From an uncultured Bacilli bacterium (GTDB taxonomy: Bacteria; Bacillota_I; Bacilli_A; RF39; UBA660), in assembly GCA_944351765.1 (NCBI GenBank), contig CALVPR010000012.1:1-40123 (forward strand): a stretch of 40,123 nt of DNA. The letters are read 5' to 3'. A program made the position numbers and the translations under genes. The notes under the pieces were generated by a model that worked only from the letters and a program-made list of their open reading frames with translations, was not told the DNA's origin and did not search any database. This document shows, one piece after another, positions 25,905 through 34,749 of this stretch. Position 1 is the stretch's first letter. Each line of letters starts with the position of its first letter.

Positions 25905-26465
25905 TTATCTCTTTAAGTTTTCTGGAATATCTTCTTCTTGTATTTCAATTATTTCTTGTAAATCTAAATCTATTTTACCATGGTATTTATTTGCATTATG
26001 TGAATATTCAATATATATATATCCATCATCTATACCTAAAATCCTATCAAATCTTCCTGTGAAGGGTCTTAATAAACCATATAAATTTGTGTTGGCTGAA
26101 ATATTGCCATCATCTAAATTATATGAAGTAAACTCCCCATTATATGGGGTAAGTATATAAATTTTATCATTACTCCAACAAACCAATCTTCCTTCTGGTG
26201 TACTAAATGTGGGTATAGAAAATATTTTTCTATATGTACTGTATTCAGTATTTTTAAAAACAGCATATTGAGTTGTCATCGTGAGTTCTTTTTCAACCGC
26301 TAAAGCATATTCATTATGAACAGATACTAGTTTTAAATCTTCATAAAGTCTTTCATCTACCTCAGCATCATCTTTTAAAATAATAAAGAAAAATATACCA
26401 ATTAAACTAATTACAATTAATATAGCAACAAATATTATTAAATTTAAAATCATACTTTTCTTCAT
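25905..26465 (-). CDS. Membrane-anchored protein of unknown function
   Basis: A 186-residue protein with one N-terminal transmembrane helix (about residues 8-31) and an exported C-terminal domain. The domain looks like beta-propeller or sensor-type sequence (RLVCWSNDKIYILTPYNGEFTSYNLDDGN...RILGIDDGYIYIEY), with short strands and DG turns, but no family is recognised. The helix lacks a lipobox or signal peptidase site. It starts at ATG 26465 with AAAGGAGATG upstream, 152 bp after the Asp-box protein gene. Its placement beside another membrane protein with an exported beta domain suggests related roles, which is inference. Confidence 0.7.
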   Translation of the reverse strand: MKKSMILNLIIFVAILIVISLIGIFFFIILKDDAEVDERLYEDLKLVSVHNEYALAVEKELTMTTQYAVFKNTEYSTYRKIFSIPTFSTPEGRLVCWSNDKIYILTPYNGEFTSYNLDDGNISANTNLYGLLRPFTGRFDRILGIDDGYIYIEYSHNANKYHGKIDLDLQEIIEIQEEDIPENLKR

Positions 26466-26617
26466 AATATAACATCTCCTTTAGAAATTCATTTTATCAT
26501 TTTTACATAGGCTCATTATCATATATATAACTGATAATTTTACTTTCTTCATTATAAACATCAAATTCAAAATCTTCTTAATCTTTACAATATTTTAACA
26601 ACTTCCTAACTTTTAAA

Positions 26618-27742
26618 TTATTTATCTAATTCCCAATTTAATCCATTATCATTACTAATAAATATTAATTCTTTGTCTTCATATTTTCCTATATCTGAAT
26701 TAAATTGATATGCAGAACACTTTATTTTTAATGTATCTTTTTCAAAGTAAGGAAGATCTACTACATCTAAATAAGTAACATTATCATTCTCATATTTAAA
26801 GTTTGAAGATTGAAAAGTTTTTCCACTATCATTAGTTACATATATACTATTAACATTTTGTTTTAAAAAGATTTTACCAGTAGATATTGCAAACCCTAAA
26901 TTCTCATTTAAAAACACAAATTTTGCTTCATCACTTACTTTAATAAGATCATCTGATATTACATAGAAATTTTTTCCATTATCTTTACTTCTTAAAACAT
27001 GAACTAAAATATTTTGTCCCAATCCACTATCAACTTTTCCAAATCTTAATATTGTTTCATTAAATTTTTTTTCATATAATACTTCTTCCTGTTCTGGTAA
27101 TATGTAATTATCATTTTCATTGAATTTATTTTCATTATTAATATCTTTTTCGTAAATGTCTCTATCTATTATATTACCATCATCATCTCTAATAAATCTT
27201 TCTTCTTTTTTAGAGATTATTTTTTCATTACTATCATAATAGGTATATTCAACATTATTAACATTGTTAAAATTAACAAAAGGATCAAATCCGCCTTCTC
27301 CAAAATAACCATGTACTCTTACTTTTGTTCCCATTAGTAATGGTCCATAATAATCATAATAATCAACATCAACATAAAGAAACGAATTGACAACTGCTAC
27401 ATACTTTTTTCCATCTAAAATTACAGTATGCTCAGGACGATAACAAAAAAATGATACAAAATTTATAAATGGCATAACAATAATAATAAATATTATCATA
27501 CACACAACATATAAAAGTGAAAATATTATAATAGTTTTCTTATTTTCAGATGCTTTATATAATAATTGAATAATTCCAATAATAAATCCTAATATTGATA
27601 TTATAATTATTAAAATAATAAACCATAATCTAAATCTTATATTAAATATGTAAAAAATGATATTAAGAAATATATTGAATATAATAAAAATCAAATCTGT
27701 CAAAAATATATTATTTTTTATCTTATTAAAAATCTTTTTCAT
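26618..27742 (-). CDS. Membrane protein with three Asp-box (BNR) motifs
   Basis: A 374-residue protein with three N-terminal membrane helices (about 14-33, 38-62 and 71-96) and an extracytoplasmic C-terminal region. Three Asp-boxes of pattern S/T-x-D-x-G-x-x-W/F are visible: SKDNGKNF (252-259), TNDSGKTF (303-310) and SNDNGLNW (363-370). Such repeats occur in sialidase and other beta-propellers, but three boxes without catalytic Arg or Tyr residues do not make a sialidase. I regard it as a partial propeller sensor or binding module. It is 10 bp downstream of the XRE membrane regulator gene and probably co-transcribed with it. Confidence 0.75.
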   Translation of the reverse strand: MKKIFNKIKNNIFLTDLIFIIFNIFLNIIFYIFNIRFRLWFIILIIIISILGFIIGIIQLLYKASENKKTIIIFSLLYVVCMIIFIIIVMPFINFVSFFCYRPEHTVILDGKKYVAVVNSFLYVDVDYYDYYGPLLMGTKVRVHGYFGEGGFDPFVNFNNVNNVEYTYYDSNEKIISKKEERFIRDDDGNIIDRDIYEKDINNENKFNENDNYILPEQEEVLYEKKFNETILRFGKVDSGLGQNILVHVLRSKDNGKNFYVISDDLIKVSDEAKFVFLNENLGFAISTGKIFLKQNVNSIYVTNDSGKTFQSSNFKYENDNVTYLDVVDLPYFEKDTLKIKCSAYQFNSDIGKYEDKELIFISNDNGLNWELDK

Positions 27743-27752
27743 AATTTGTACC

Positions 27753-28769
27753 TCACTTCAAAATAATACCTTTCTCATAGTTTTCAAGATAATTATCTTT
27801 AAGTATTAATTTTTGTTCTTTTATAACAAAATTAGAAATATTTGGAATTTCTACACTATCTTCATGTTCTAATATTTCTGTTCGATAATAAATTAATTCA
27901 TCGTCTTTTATTTCAAATGTTCCCTTTGATTTTTCAATAACTTTACTTGTTTCTTCATCAAGATAATAAATTTTTAATGATGCCTCCCAATTGTTTTTAT
28001 TATCTTTAATCTTTAAGCTAGGATCAAAATAAATTGTTAAATTAGACTTTTCTGCATATAATGTTCGAATAGTATTTAATGCTCCTAATTTTTCTGCATA
28101 CTCTTTTACTTCTAAAGAATCACAATAATTTCCATTTCTAACATGATAAGAAATAGTGTTGTATAATAAATTACCTTCAACTGAATAATCAACAATAGTA
28201 ATATTAGCAATAGAATCATAAAAATATGTAGTATCATTACAAGAAATGTGTTCTAAAGTATTTAGATAACTTTTTATTTCACTTTTTAAAATACTTTTTC
28301 CTCTAAAGTTTTTATAAGAATAACTATTATCATTATTCTTCATAGAAAACGAAAACTTAGGCACACCTAAATCGATTAACTTGTTTTCATTATGATTATA
28401 TCTAACATGAATAATATCATAACCAAAAGGTATAAGTTTAAATAAAATACCACAAATAACAAGAATGATTGGAATTATTATTACTGTTATTCTTTTTAAT
28501 ATTTGCCTTTTTATTTTTACTTTTTCTTCTTGTAATATTTTTTCAACATCAATATTGTTCTTGTTTTCTATTTGCAATATATCATAAATATCTGTATCTA
28601 ATTCATCCGCTAATTTTTCTAAAATTGTTATATCAGGTAAACTTAATCCTCGTTCCCATTTACTTACTGCTTTATCAGTTACAAATAATTTATCGCCTAA
28701 TTCTTGTTGAGTTAATCCTTTTTTCTTTCTAAGAAATGCAATAAATTTTCCAATTTTATTATTATCCAT
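27753..28769 (-). CDS. Membrane-bound XRE-family regulator
   Basis: A 338-residue protein with an N-terminal Cro/CI HTH at about residues 8-63 (LRKKKGLTQQELGDKLFVTDKAVSKWERGLSLPD, a strong match), a linker, one transmembrane helix at about 93-113, and a C-terminal exported domain of about 220 residues without recognised family. This one-component architecture suggests that an external or envelope signal controls DNA binding. The likely targets are its own operon genes, including the Asp-box protein 10 bp downstream. It starts at ATG 28769 with TGAGGTGG upstream. Confidence 0.85.
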   Translation of the reverse strand: MDNNKIGKFIAFLRKKKGLTQQELGDKLFVTDKAVSKWERGLSLPDITILEKLADELDTDIYDILQIENKNNIDVEKILQEEKVKIKRQILKRITVIIIPIILVICGILFKLIPFGYDIIHVRYNHNENKLIDLGVPKFSFSMKNNDNSYSYKNFRGKSILKSEIKSYLNTLEHISCNDTTYFYDSIANITIVDYSVEGNLLYNTISYHVRNGNYCDSLEVKEYAEKLGALNTIRTLYAEKSNLTIYFDPSLKIKDNKNNWEASLKIYYLDEETSKVIEKSKGTFEIKDDELIYYRTEILEHEDSVEIPNISNFVIKEQKLILKDNYLENYEKGIILK

Positions 28770-28947
28770 AAGATTTCCACCTCAAAATAATTATACTATA
28801 ATATTAGGTAATTTGTTCTCTACTGTTGGTTTAGTTGCTTATATATGTTTGTTTAAAAGATATTACTTCGTTAAAAATATTATAACATACTAGCAACCAT
28901 CTAATTAATTAAATCTTTATTATTTTTTTCATATAATTAATTTAACA

Positions 28948-28982
28948 TAAAAAAAATACACACATATAAATATGCGTGTATT
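28948..28982 (-). terminator. Intrinsic terminator after spoVS
   Basis: A 12-bp minus-strand stem (AATACACGCATA against TATGTGTGTATT, one G-T pair, 4-base loop) followed by Ts, 4 bp after the spoVS stop. Confidence 0.92.
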
Positions 28983-28986
28983 AAAT

Positions 28987-29247
28987 TTATCTTGCTTCTA
29001 CAATTAACTTAATTGCCGTTCTTTCATCTCCATCAATTACTATATCAGTAAATGCTGGAATACATACTAAATTCTTACCTGAAGGAGCCACAAATCCTCT
29101 TGCAATAGCAATAGCCTTAATCGCTTGATTTAATGCTCCAGCCCCTATTGCTTGAATTTCCACACTTCCCTTTTCTCTAAAAACATTAGCAAGTGCTCCT
29201 GCAACTGAATTAGGATTTGATTTAGTTCCTACTTTAAGTGTTTCCAT
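28987..29247 (-). CDS. spoVS: Stage V sporulation protein S
   Basis: SpoVS is a small Alba-fold protein needed at stage V of sporulation in Bacillus, also present in some non-sporulating bacteria. The 86-residue protein is full length and shows the family pattern: METLKVGTKSNPNSVAGALANV, IGAGALNQAIKAIAIARGFVAP, LVCIPAFTDI and DGDERTAIKLIVEAR. It starts at ATG 29247 behind AAAGGAATG. An 84-bp gap with a TATAAT box at 29278-29283 separates it from the lipoprotein gene, so it may have its own promoter. Together with spoIVFAB it suggests a sporulation programme, although SpoVS alone would not. Confidence 0.97.
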   Translation of the reverse strand: METLKVGTKSNPNSVAGALANVFREKGSVEIQAIGAGALNQAIKAIAIARGFVAPSGKNLVCIPAFTDIVIDGDERTAIKLIVEAR

Positions 29248-29331
29248 AATTATTTTATCATTCCTTTCTTTATTTACATTATAACTATATGTTTTAGAAA
29301 GAAAAAAATAACTATTATATAATTTTATAAA

Positions 29332-29922
29332 TTAGTAACATACATCTTTTATTTTAAATTCAGTACTATCAATAAGTTCTAAAGTACTAGTTGAATATAC
29401 ATTTTCTGTATATGCCACTTGTTCTTTATCTTCATATTCGGAACAATTATATCCTCCAATAGAATAAATATTATATTCTAAAACTTCAAATGAATCATCT
29501 TCAATTTCTTTCATATTAACTCTTTCTAATTCTTTTAAAACTTTGCCATCTTTATCAAAAACGATTAAATAAATATTATAATCTTGAGCTCCAGTGACAA
29601 GTTTAACAAATATATTACCATTTACTTTAACCACATCAGCATTCATAAATTCAACATTAGTAAATTTATTGTTTATAACTTTATCTTTATAATATAAATT
29701 CATTGTAAATACTGCTTTATCAGAACCTGGTACTGTTTCAATTTTTAAATCATATTCGTCATATACATAATTTACTTTTTCACAGGTCTTTATATCATTT
29801 TCATAATTACTAGTAGCATAAATTTTACCTTCTTCTATATTATAAGTACACATATCTTTTTCTTCTTCGGCACAGCCACTTAATAGAATAATAATCATAA
29901 TCCCCATTATAATTTTTTTCAT
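29332..29922 (-). CDS. Lipoprotein of unknown function
   Basis: A 196-residue protein with a type II signal peptide: MKK, a hydrophobic core of about ten residues and the lipobox LLSGC with Cys17 as the lipidated residue. The mature part is a soluble beta-rich domain with four more cysteines (DMCTYN, TCEKVN, GYNCSEY, DVCY) that could form disulphides outside the cell. No family is recognised. It is 11 bp after the glycosyltransferase gene and likely co-transcribed; Lgt encoded at 17735 would modify it. Confidence 0.85.
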   Translation of the reverse strand: MKKIIMGIMIIILLSGCAEEEKDMCTYNIEEGKIYATSNYENDIKTCEKVNYVYDEYDLKIETVPGSDKAVFTMNLYYKDKVINNKFTNVEFMNADVVKVNGNIFVKLVTGAQDYNIYLIVFDKDGKVLKELERVNMKEIEDDSFEVLEYNIYSIGGYNCSEYEDKEQVAYTENVYSTSTLELIDSTEFKIKDVCY

Positions 29923-29933
29923 AAATCTCTCCT

Positions 29934-30944
29934 TTATATTTTATTATTCATTAAATCTTTATATACTTGAATTAATTTTTTACCTACTGTTTTAATTTCT
30001 CTATCACTTACTACTTTATATCCTTCTTCTGTTACATCTTTTAGTTTTCTTTCTAAAATTCCTTTTATTTTATCTTCAAATTCCTCTATATCTTTAGCTT
30101 TATAAACATTTTTGCCATCAACTAACCATTCATCAAATATAGGTATATCTCTTACTATTGAAGGAATTTTTTCTGTTAATGCTTCTAATATAGGAATACC
30201 TTCTGTTTCTTCTAAAGTTGGAAATAAATAAAGATTAGCACCAGAATAAGCTCCCCTTAATACTTCTGGTTCTACATAACCGGCAAAATATAAATTGGGA
30301 AGTTTCGTTTTAACTGCTTTTCTAATTTTTCTAGGAGATGCATATAAGGGACTATAACCAAACCAAATAAATTTATATTCTGGCATTCTTTTAGCAAGTT
30401 CAACAAAATCTAAAATTCCTTTTCTCTCTAAATATAATCCTACTCCCATAATAACTTTATCTTCTTTACTATATCCAAAATCTTCTCTAAATTTTTCACC
30501 ATTTTTTATATTTCTTTCAAAGAATTCCATATTAATTCCATTAGATATAGCATAAATTTTCTTACCTAAATTATAATTTTCTAATAATCTTTTTGAATAT
30601 TCTGTTGGGGTTATAATTACATCTCCTAATTTATAACATTTACATATCCACCATTTAAACAATTTAGATAACTGATTAGAAAATATAAAAGAATTTCTAA
30701 AATCTTCTTCCGTACTATGGGCATGATATACAACTTTCTTTCCCATTTTTTTAGCTTTTTTTGCTAAAAAATACGATTTAGGTCCATAAAAATTTATGTG
30801 TACTATATCATAGTCAGTACATTTAGGATCCAATGTATAATCAACATTATTTTCTTTTAATGCATTAATTTGATGTTTAACAGCCTTTCCTAACCCTGAT
30901 TTACCTATTTTTTTAAGTCCTTCTGTATATAATAAAATCTTCAT
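29934..30944 (-). CDS. GT4-family glycosyltransferase
   Basis: A 336-residue GT-B retaining glycosyltransferase. The N-terminal acceptor half begins MKILLYTEGLKKIGKSGLGKAV, and the C-terminal half has GVGLYLERKGILDF and the nucleotide-sugar E-x7-E motif in EETEGIPILEAL. Close relatives make glycolipids such as (di)glucosyldiacylglycerol, the anchor of lipoteichoic acid, because the HINFYGPKSY and YHAHSTEEDFRNSF blocks resemble that subgroup; the exact sugar and acceptor are inference. It is 8 bp after smpB, an unusual partnership. Confidence 0.85.
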   Translation of the reverse strand: MKILLYTEGLKKIGKSGLGKAVKHQINALKENNVDYTLDPKCTDYDIVHINFYGPKSYFLAKKAKKMGKKVVYHAHSTEEDFRNSFIFSNQLSKLFKWWICKCYKLGDVIITPTEYSKRLLENYNLGKKIYAISNGINMEFFERNIKNGEKFREDFGYSKEDKVIMGVGLYLERKGILDFVELAKRMPEYKFIWFGYSPLYASPRKIRKAVKTKLPNLYFAGYVEPEVLRGAYSGANLYLFPTLEETEGIPILEALTEKIPSIVRDIPIFDEWLVDGKNVYKAKDIEEFEDKIKGILERKLKDVTEEGYKVVSDREIKTVGKKLIQVYKDLMNNKI

Positions 30945-30952
30945 ATTTCTCC

Positions 30953-31390
30953 CTACCTATATTTAATTATTTTTTGCATTTCTCTTTCTGTATCCCTTTT
31001 CTTAATTGCTTCTCTTTTATCGTAATTTTTCTTACCTTTAGCAAGACCTATTAGCACTTTTAATTTACTTCCTTTAAAATACATCTTTAAAGGTATTAAA
31101 GTATATCCCTCCTTTTCTATCTTATCTTTTAATTTCAATATTTCTCTTTTATGCATAAGTAATTTTCTAGTTCTTGTTTCTTCATGATTAAATCTATTTC
31201 CTTCTTCATATAAAGAAATATTAGAATTCAATAAATATAACTCATTATTTCTAATGATTGCATAACTATCTTTAATATTAGCTTTACCATTTCTAATTGA
31301 CTTTATTTCCGTTCCTTTTAAAGCTATACCCGTTTCATACTCATCTTCTATTTCATAATCAAATCTTGCTTTTCTATTTATAATTTCCAT
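30953..31390 (-). CDS. smpB: SsrA-binding protein SmpB
   Basis: SmpB brings tmRNA to stalled ribosomes. The 145-residue protein has the family landmarks NRKARFDYEIEDEYETGIALKGTEIKSIR, NHEETRTRKLLMHKREI, KGSKLKVLIGLAKGKKNYDKRE and the basic tail ending KKIIKYR. ATG 31390 is preferred with AGGATG upstream; a GTG at 31399 is less likely. RNase R, its partner in degrading the faulty mRNA, is encoded just upstream (two copies), as in many Bacillota. The tmRNA gene is not next to it here. Confidence 0.97.
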   Translation of the reverse strand: MEIINRKARFDYEIEDEYETGIALKGTEIKSIRNGKANIKDSYAIIRNNELYLLNSNISLYEEGNRFNHEETRTRKLLMHKREILKLKDKIEKEGYTLIPLKMYFKGSKLKVLIGLAKGKKNYDKREAIKKRDTEREMQKIIKYR

Positions 31391-31420
31391 AAATATCACA
31401 TCCTAAGTATAATATATCAT

Positions 31421-31451
31421 AAAAAAGAAAACTAGTAAATTAATTACTAGT
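31421..31451 (-). terminator. Intrinsic terminator after capA
   Basis: Minus-strand ACTAGTAA, loop TTAAT, TTACTAGT, then TTTTCTTTTTT. It sits 5 bp after the capA stop and separates the RNase R-capA unit from smpB. Confidence 0.88.
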
Positions 31452-31456
31452 ATTTT

Positions 31457-32701
31457 CTAAGATAATGCTACCACTGGCATTGTTTCATCATACATTTTTA
31501 CTACTTCACTATATTTATTATATATTTCTTCATAATTAAATAAATATGTTGAATCCATTTCGCTAAATGGTATAACTTTAAACTGTCTATATCCAATATG
31601 TCTAGTATATATAAGTTCATTATTAATATTATCTATTTTAATATCTATGTCATCACCTTTTACTGTTTTAGTAATATCCAAAGATGACATAAGTCCTACC
31701 ATTTTATTATAATTATCTTTTTGATCTTGAGCAGATATAAAGTTACCTAATGAATAAAATACTATTGTATCATCTATCCATTCAACTGGTTGAACTACAT
31801 GTGGGTGAGTTCCTATTACAATATCAACACCTAAAGATGCTAAAAATTCTGCTGCATCTTTTTGATATTTAGTTGGAGTATGTGTATATTCTACTCCCCA
31901 GTGCATTGCTACAATTAATACATCTACTTTATCTCTTACTCTTTCTACGTCTTTTTTAACAGTTTCCTTAAATGCTTCATATCCTACTCCATAGTCAGCA
32001 TTATAATCCATTGGCCAAACATTAACTAAATAATCTTTACCTTTAGGAATAGCAATACCATTTGTACCATAAGTATAGTTTAACATTGTATAAGTAATAT
32101 TATTCTTTTCCATTACTTTTACTTCATTTCTTTCTTCTTCACTACAATAACTACCTGCGGTTAAAACATCAGTTTTAGAATTCCAATATTCACATGAATT
32201 AAGAACGGCTTTTTCTCCTCTATCTATTGTGTGATTAGTAGCAAGAGAAACCATATTAAATCCCGCATCTAACATTGCATCTCCTGCTTCATATGGAGAA
32301 TTAAATGTTGGATAATCAGAAAGTCCTAATTCACTTCCTCCTAAAATAGTTTCTTGATTATAGTATGCTAAATCATAACCTTTAACCTTATCTTTAATCA
32401 TTGTAATCATTGGTTTAAAATCATAACCATCATAATTAGCATTTCTATTTGCTTCATTATATATACTAGAATGGATTAAATTATCTCCAACCATAACCAT
32501 AGATAATTTATAAGTTTCTTCTTTAACTTCAGTTCCCTGATTTTTATCTCCTGCAATTACATCGTTATTATTTTTATTATTATTAGTTAATTTAGTTACT
32601 AAAAAGTATATTCCTATAATTGCTACTACTAATATAGTAAGAGCAATTAGTATTCTACCTACCTTTAACTTTCTTTTTCGTTTTGTAACCTTCTTTTCCA
32701 T
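31457..32701 (-). CDS. CapA family protein (metallophosphatase-like)
   Basis: A 414-residue protein with a very basic N-terminus, one transmembrane helix (about residues 17-37) and a large extracytoplasmic PGA_cap domain. The domain shows VGDNLIHSSIY near its start, YYNQETIL, SLATNHTIDRGE, HWGVEYTHTP and GTHPHVVQPVEW, the set of Asp/Asn/His positions typical of CapA. Family members act in poly-gamma-glutamate capsule synthesis or other surface functions; no capB or capC is present, so a capsule role is not supported. Its start lies 47 bp inside the end of the upstream RNase R gene. Confidence 0.9.
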   Translation of the reverse strand: MEKKVTKRKRKLKVGRILIALTILVVAIIGIYFLVTKLTNNNKNNNDVIAGDKNQGTEVKEETYKLSMVMVGDNLIHSSIYNEANRNANYDGYDFKPMITMIKDKVKGYDLAYYNQETILGGSELGLSDYPTFNSPYEAGDAMLDAGFNMVSLATNHTIDRGEKAVLNSCEYWNSKTDVLTAGSYCSEEERNEVKVMEKNNITYTMLNYTYGTNGIAIPKGKDYLVNVWPMDYNADYGVGYEAFKETVKKDVERVRDKVDVLIVAMHWGVEYTHTPTKYQKDAAEFLASLGVDIVIGTHPHVVQPVEWIDDTIVFYSLGNFISAQDQKDNYNKMVGLMSSLDITKTVKGDDIDIKIDNINNELIYTRHIGYRQFKVIPFSEMDSTYLFNYEEIYNKYSEVVKMYDETMPVVALS

Positions 32702-34721
32702 ACTTCTTATTCTCCTCTACTTTCAAAAAATCTAAAGTTCCATCTATAATATCTACTTTTCTTAACTTAACATTTATTTGATCACCAACTATTATTTTAG
32801 TTCCAGCATTTACATCGTATAAAATAAATTTATCTTTACTTGTTTTGTAACTACCCTTTCGTAATAAAACTTTACCTTCGCACATATTAGGTAAGACAAC
32901 TTTTACATAAGTTTTAGAAACTTCTGAAACAATAGCTGTATATTCATTTCCAATAAAATTAGACATATACTCAGCTTTTTTAATGTCATCTAATTTCTTT
33001 TCTACTTTTTCTGCCCGTTTTTCAGCACTATTGGCTAATTCTGCTAGTTGAGGCATTATTGGTTCCCATTTTTCTCTAGCATATTCATTTCCATATTTCT
33101 TTGCATCAAAATATATTCTTTGATTAATAAAATCAGCAAGTCTTCTAATTGGAGAAGTCCATGTTGCATAAGGAATATCTCCAAGAGCATAATGTCCTAA
33201 ACAAGTAGCACTATACTTGGCTTTAGCCTGACACATAATTGCTATTCTATCTAAAACTTCTTTTTCAGGATTATTTTCGTATAAACTTCGATTATACATA
33301 ATTTCTTCAGGAGTCAATTTATCTGATATAATTGATTTATAATTTCTATGTCTAAGTAAAATACACCAATCTTTCAATTTAATGTAATTAGGTTCATCAT
33401 GATTTCTAGCCATAAATGGCAAATTATTTTTTATAAAATAATCAACCATAACCATATTATTAAGAATCATTAAAAACTCTATTAGTTCTTCTGTTTTTCC
33501 TTGATGTCTCTGTTTTAATTCTACTATTCTATAATTTTCAAAGTAAAACTTAACTTCCATATCAGAAAAATTTAAAAATCCTTCTCTTAACATTTTTTCT
33601 TTTACTAACATTGCTTTGTCATATAAAGTATCTAATAACTGCGTATAATTTTCATATCCATCTACTACTTTACCATTTTCTAAATATTCATTACCATCTT
33701 CATATGTTGCCCTTTTCTTATTATTAATAATACTAGGAAAAATATCATATGAAATTATATTACCATAATCATCTATTTTAACAGTTGTAGTTAATGTACA
33801 TCTATCATCTAAAGGAACTAAAGAACAAATCCCATTAGATATTTTATGATGTGTCATTGGTTCAACACTTCCAGGTGTATATACTGAAATACCTCTTTTT
33901 AAAGTTTCATCCCAAATTGCTGTGTTTTCTTTTATAACTCTTGTTGTATTAGCAATTGATACATATATATTTGAATTATTATATCCAACTGCATCATCAA
34001 AATCCTTAGTATCTATTCCATCAATAGTAATTATATCTAAGTTTCTAATATCTACTGTACCTTGTTGCTTCAATTTCTCTATTTCTTCTTCAGTTAAAGA
34101 AGAAGGTATTTTCTCTAATTCTTTTAAATATTTTTCACTAAAGGATATGGGAAATTTATGTTTGGCTAAAATTTCTTTTACCAGTGTATTAGGATCATCT
34201 TTATGTCCTAATACACTTATAATATTCTTAGTTTTAACATCTACTAATACTCTTGTACCAAGTGGATAAATTTCATTCAAAACAACATCTTCTCTATTTT
34301 TAGAAACTACTTTATATAAATTACCATCTTTTATTACTTCGCCAACATAATTTTCTATATTATGGTTTAAAATTTTAACAATCATAGCTATACCACTTTT
34401 ATTATATGGTTCAACTAAAACGACATCATTATTATTTAACTTATTTAAATGTTTATTAGAAAGTTTTAATTCACTTCTATCATTAAATACAACAATCGGA
34501 CCCTTACTAGAAGTCATTTTAACTATACCTTTCTTTAACCTAGTATTTTCAGTAAGAATGTATTTACCATTACTTTGAAGAAAAACTATTCCTTCTGTTT
34601 CAAGAAAAGATAATACTCCTTTTACTTTTTCTAAATCTTCCCCTAATTGTTCAACTATTTCTTCTATTGTTAAATTATTATTCTTTCTGGAACTTAATAA
34701 CTCTATTATTTTACTACTCAT
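32655..34721 (-). CDS. RNase R paralogue (second copy, diverged)
   Basis: A 688-residue RNB-family 3'-5' exoribonuclease with an N-terminal winged helix, cold-shock domains, RNB domain and a C-terminal S1-like domain. The catalytic aspartates are kept in ITIDGIDTKDFDDAV (Asp234, 240, 242 and 243). Other conserved places have changed: TSPIRRYPDLILHR of the first copy reads TSPIRRLADFINQR, and YRVHDRPN reads ARNHDEPN. The S1 domain is also diverged, with LLRKGSYKTSKDKFILYD. This suggests an active nuclease with altered RNA handling. It follows the first copy by 28 bp and overlaps capA by 47 bp. Confidence 0.9.
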   Translation of the reverse strand: MSSKIIELLSSRKNNNLTIEEIVEQLGEDLEKVKGVLSFLETEGIVFLQSNGKYILTENTRLKKGIVKMTSSKGPIVVFNDRSELKLSNKHLNKLNNNDVVLVEPYNKSGIAMIVKILNHNIENYVGEVIKDGNLYKVVSKNREDVVLNEIYPLGTRVLVDVKTKNIISVLGHKDDPNTLVKEILAKHKFPISFSEKYLKELEKIPSSLTEEEIEKLKQQGTVDIRNLDIITIDGIDTKDFDDAVGYNNSNIYVSIANTTRVIKENTAIWDETLKRGISVYTPGSVEPMTHHKISNGICSLVPLDDRCTLTTTVKIDDYGNIISYDIFPSIINNKKRATYEDGNEYLENGKVVDGYENYTQLLDTLYDKAMLVKEKMLREGFLNFSDMEVKFYFENYRIVELKQRHQGKTEELIEFLMILNNMVMVDYFIKNNLPFMARNHDEPNYIKLKDWCILLRHRNYKSIISDKLTPEEIMYNRSLYENNPEKEVLDRIAIMCQAKAKYSATCLGHYALGDIPYATWTSPIRRLADFINQRIYFDAKKYGNEYAREKWEPIMPQLAELANSAEKRAEKVEKKLDDIKKAEYMSNFIGNEYTAIVSEVSKTYVKVVLPNMCEGKVLLRKGSYKTSKDKFILYDVNAGTKIIVGDQINVKLRKVDIIDGTLDFLKVEENKKYGKEGYKTKKKVKGR

Positions 34722-34749
34722 AATTAAGTCCTTTCTTTTTTAATAAATA

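Noticed and set aside
26618-27742. Sialidase
   Set aside because: Three Asp-boxes are present, but no catalytic arginine triad or nucleophile region is recognisable and the protein is membrane-bound with three N-terminal helices.
30953-31456. tmRNA gene next to smpB
   Set aside because: The flanks are occupied by a terminator and by the glycosyltransferase gene; no tmRNA acceptor or tag-frame sequence is visible.
31457-32701. Capsule (poly-gamma-glutamate) locus
   Set aside because: Only a CapA-family protein is present; capB, capC and capE are absent, and the family is often found alone.
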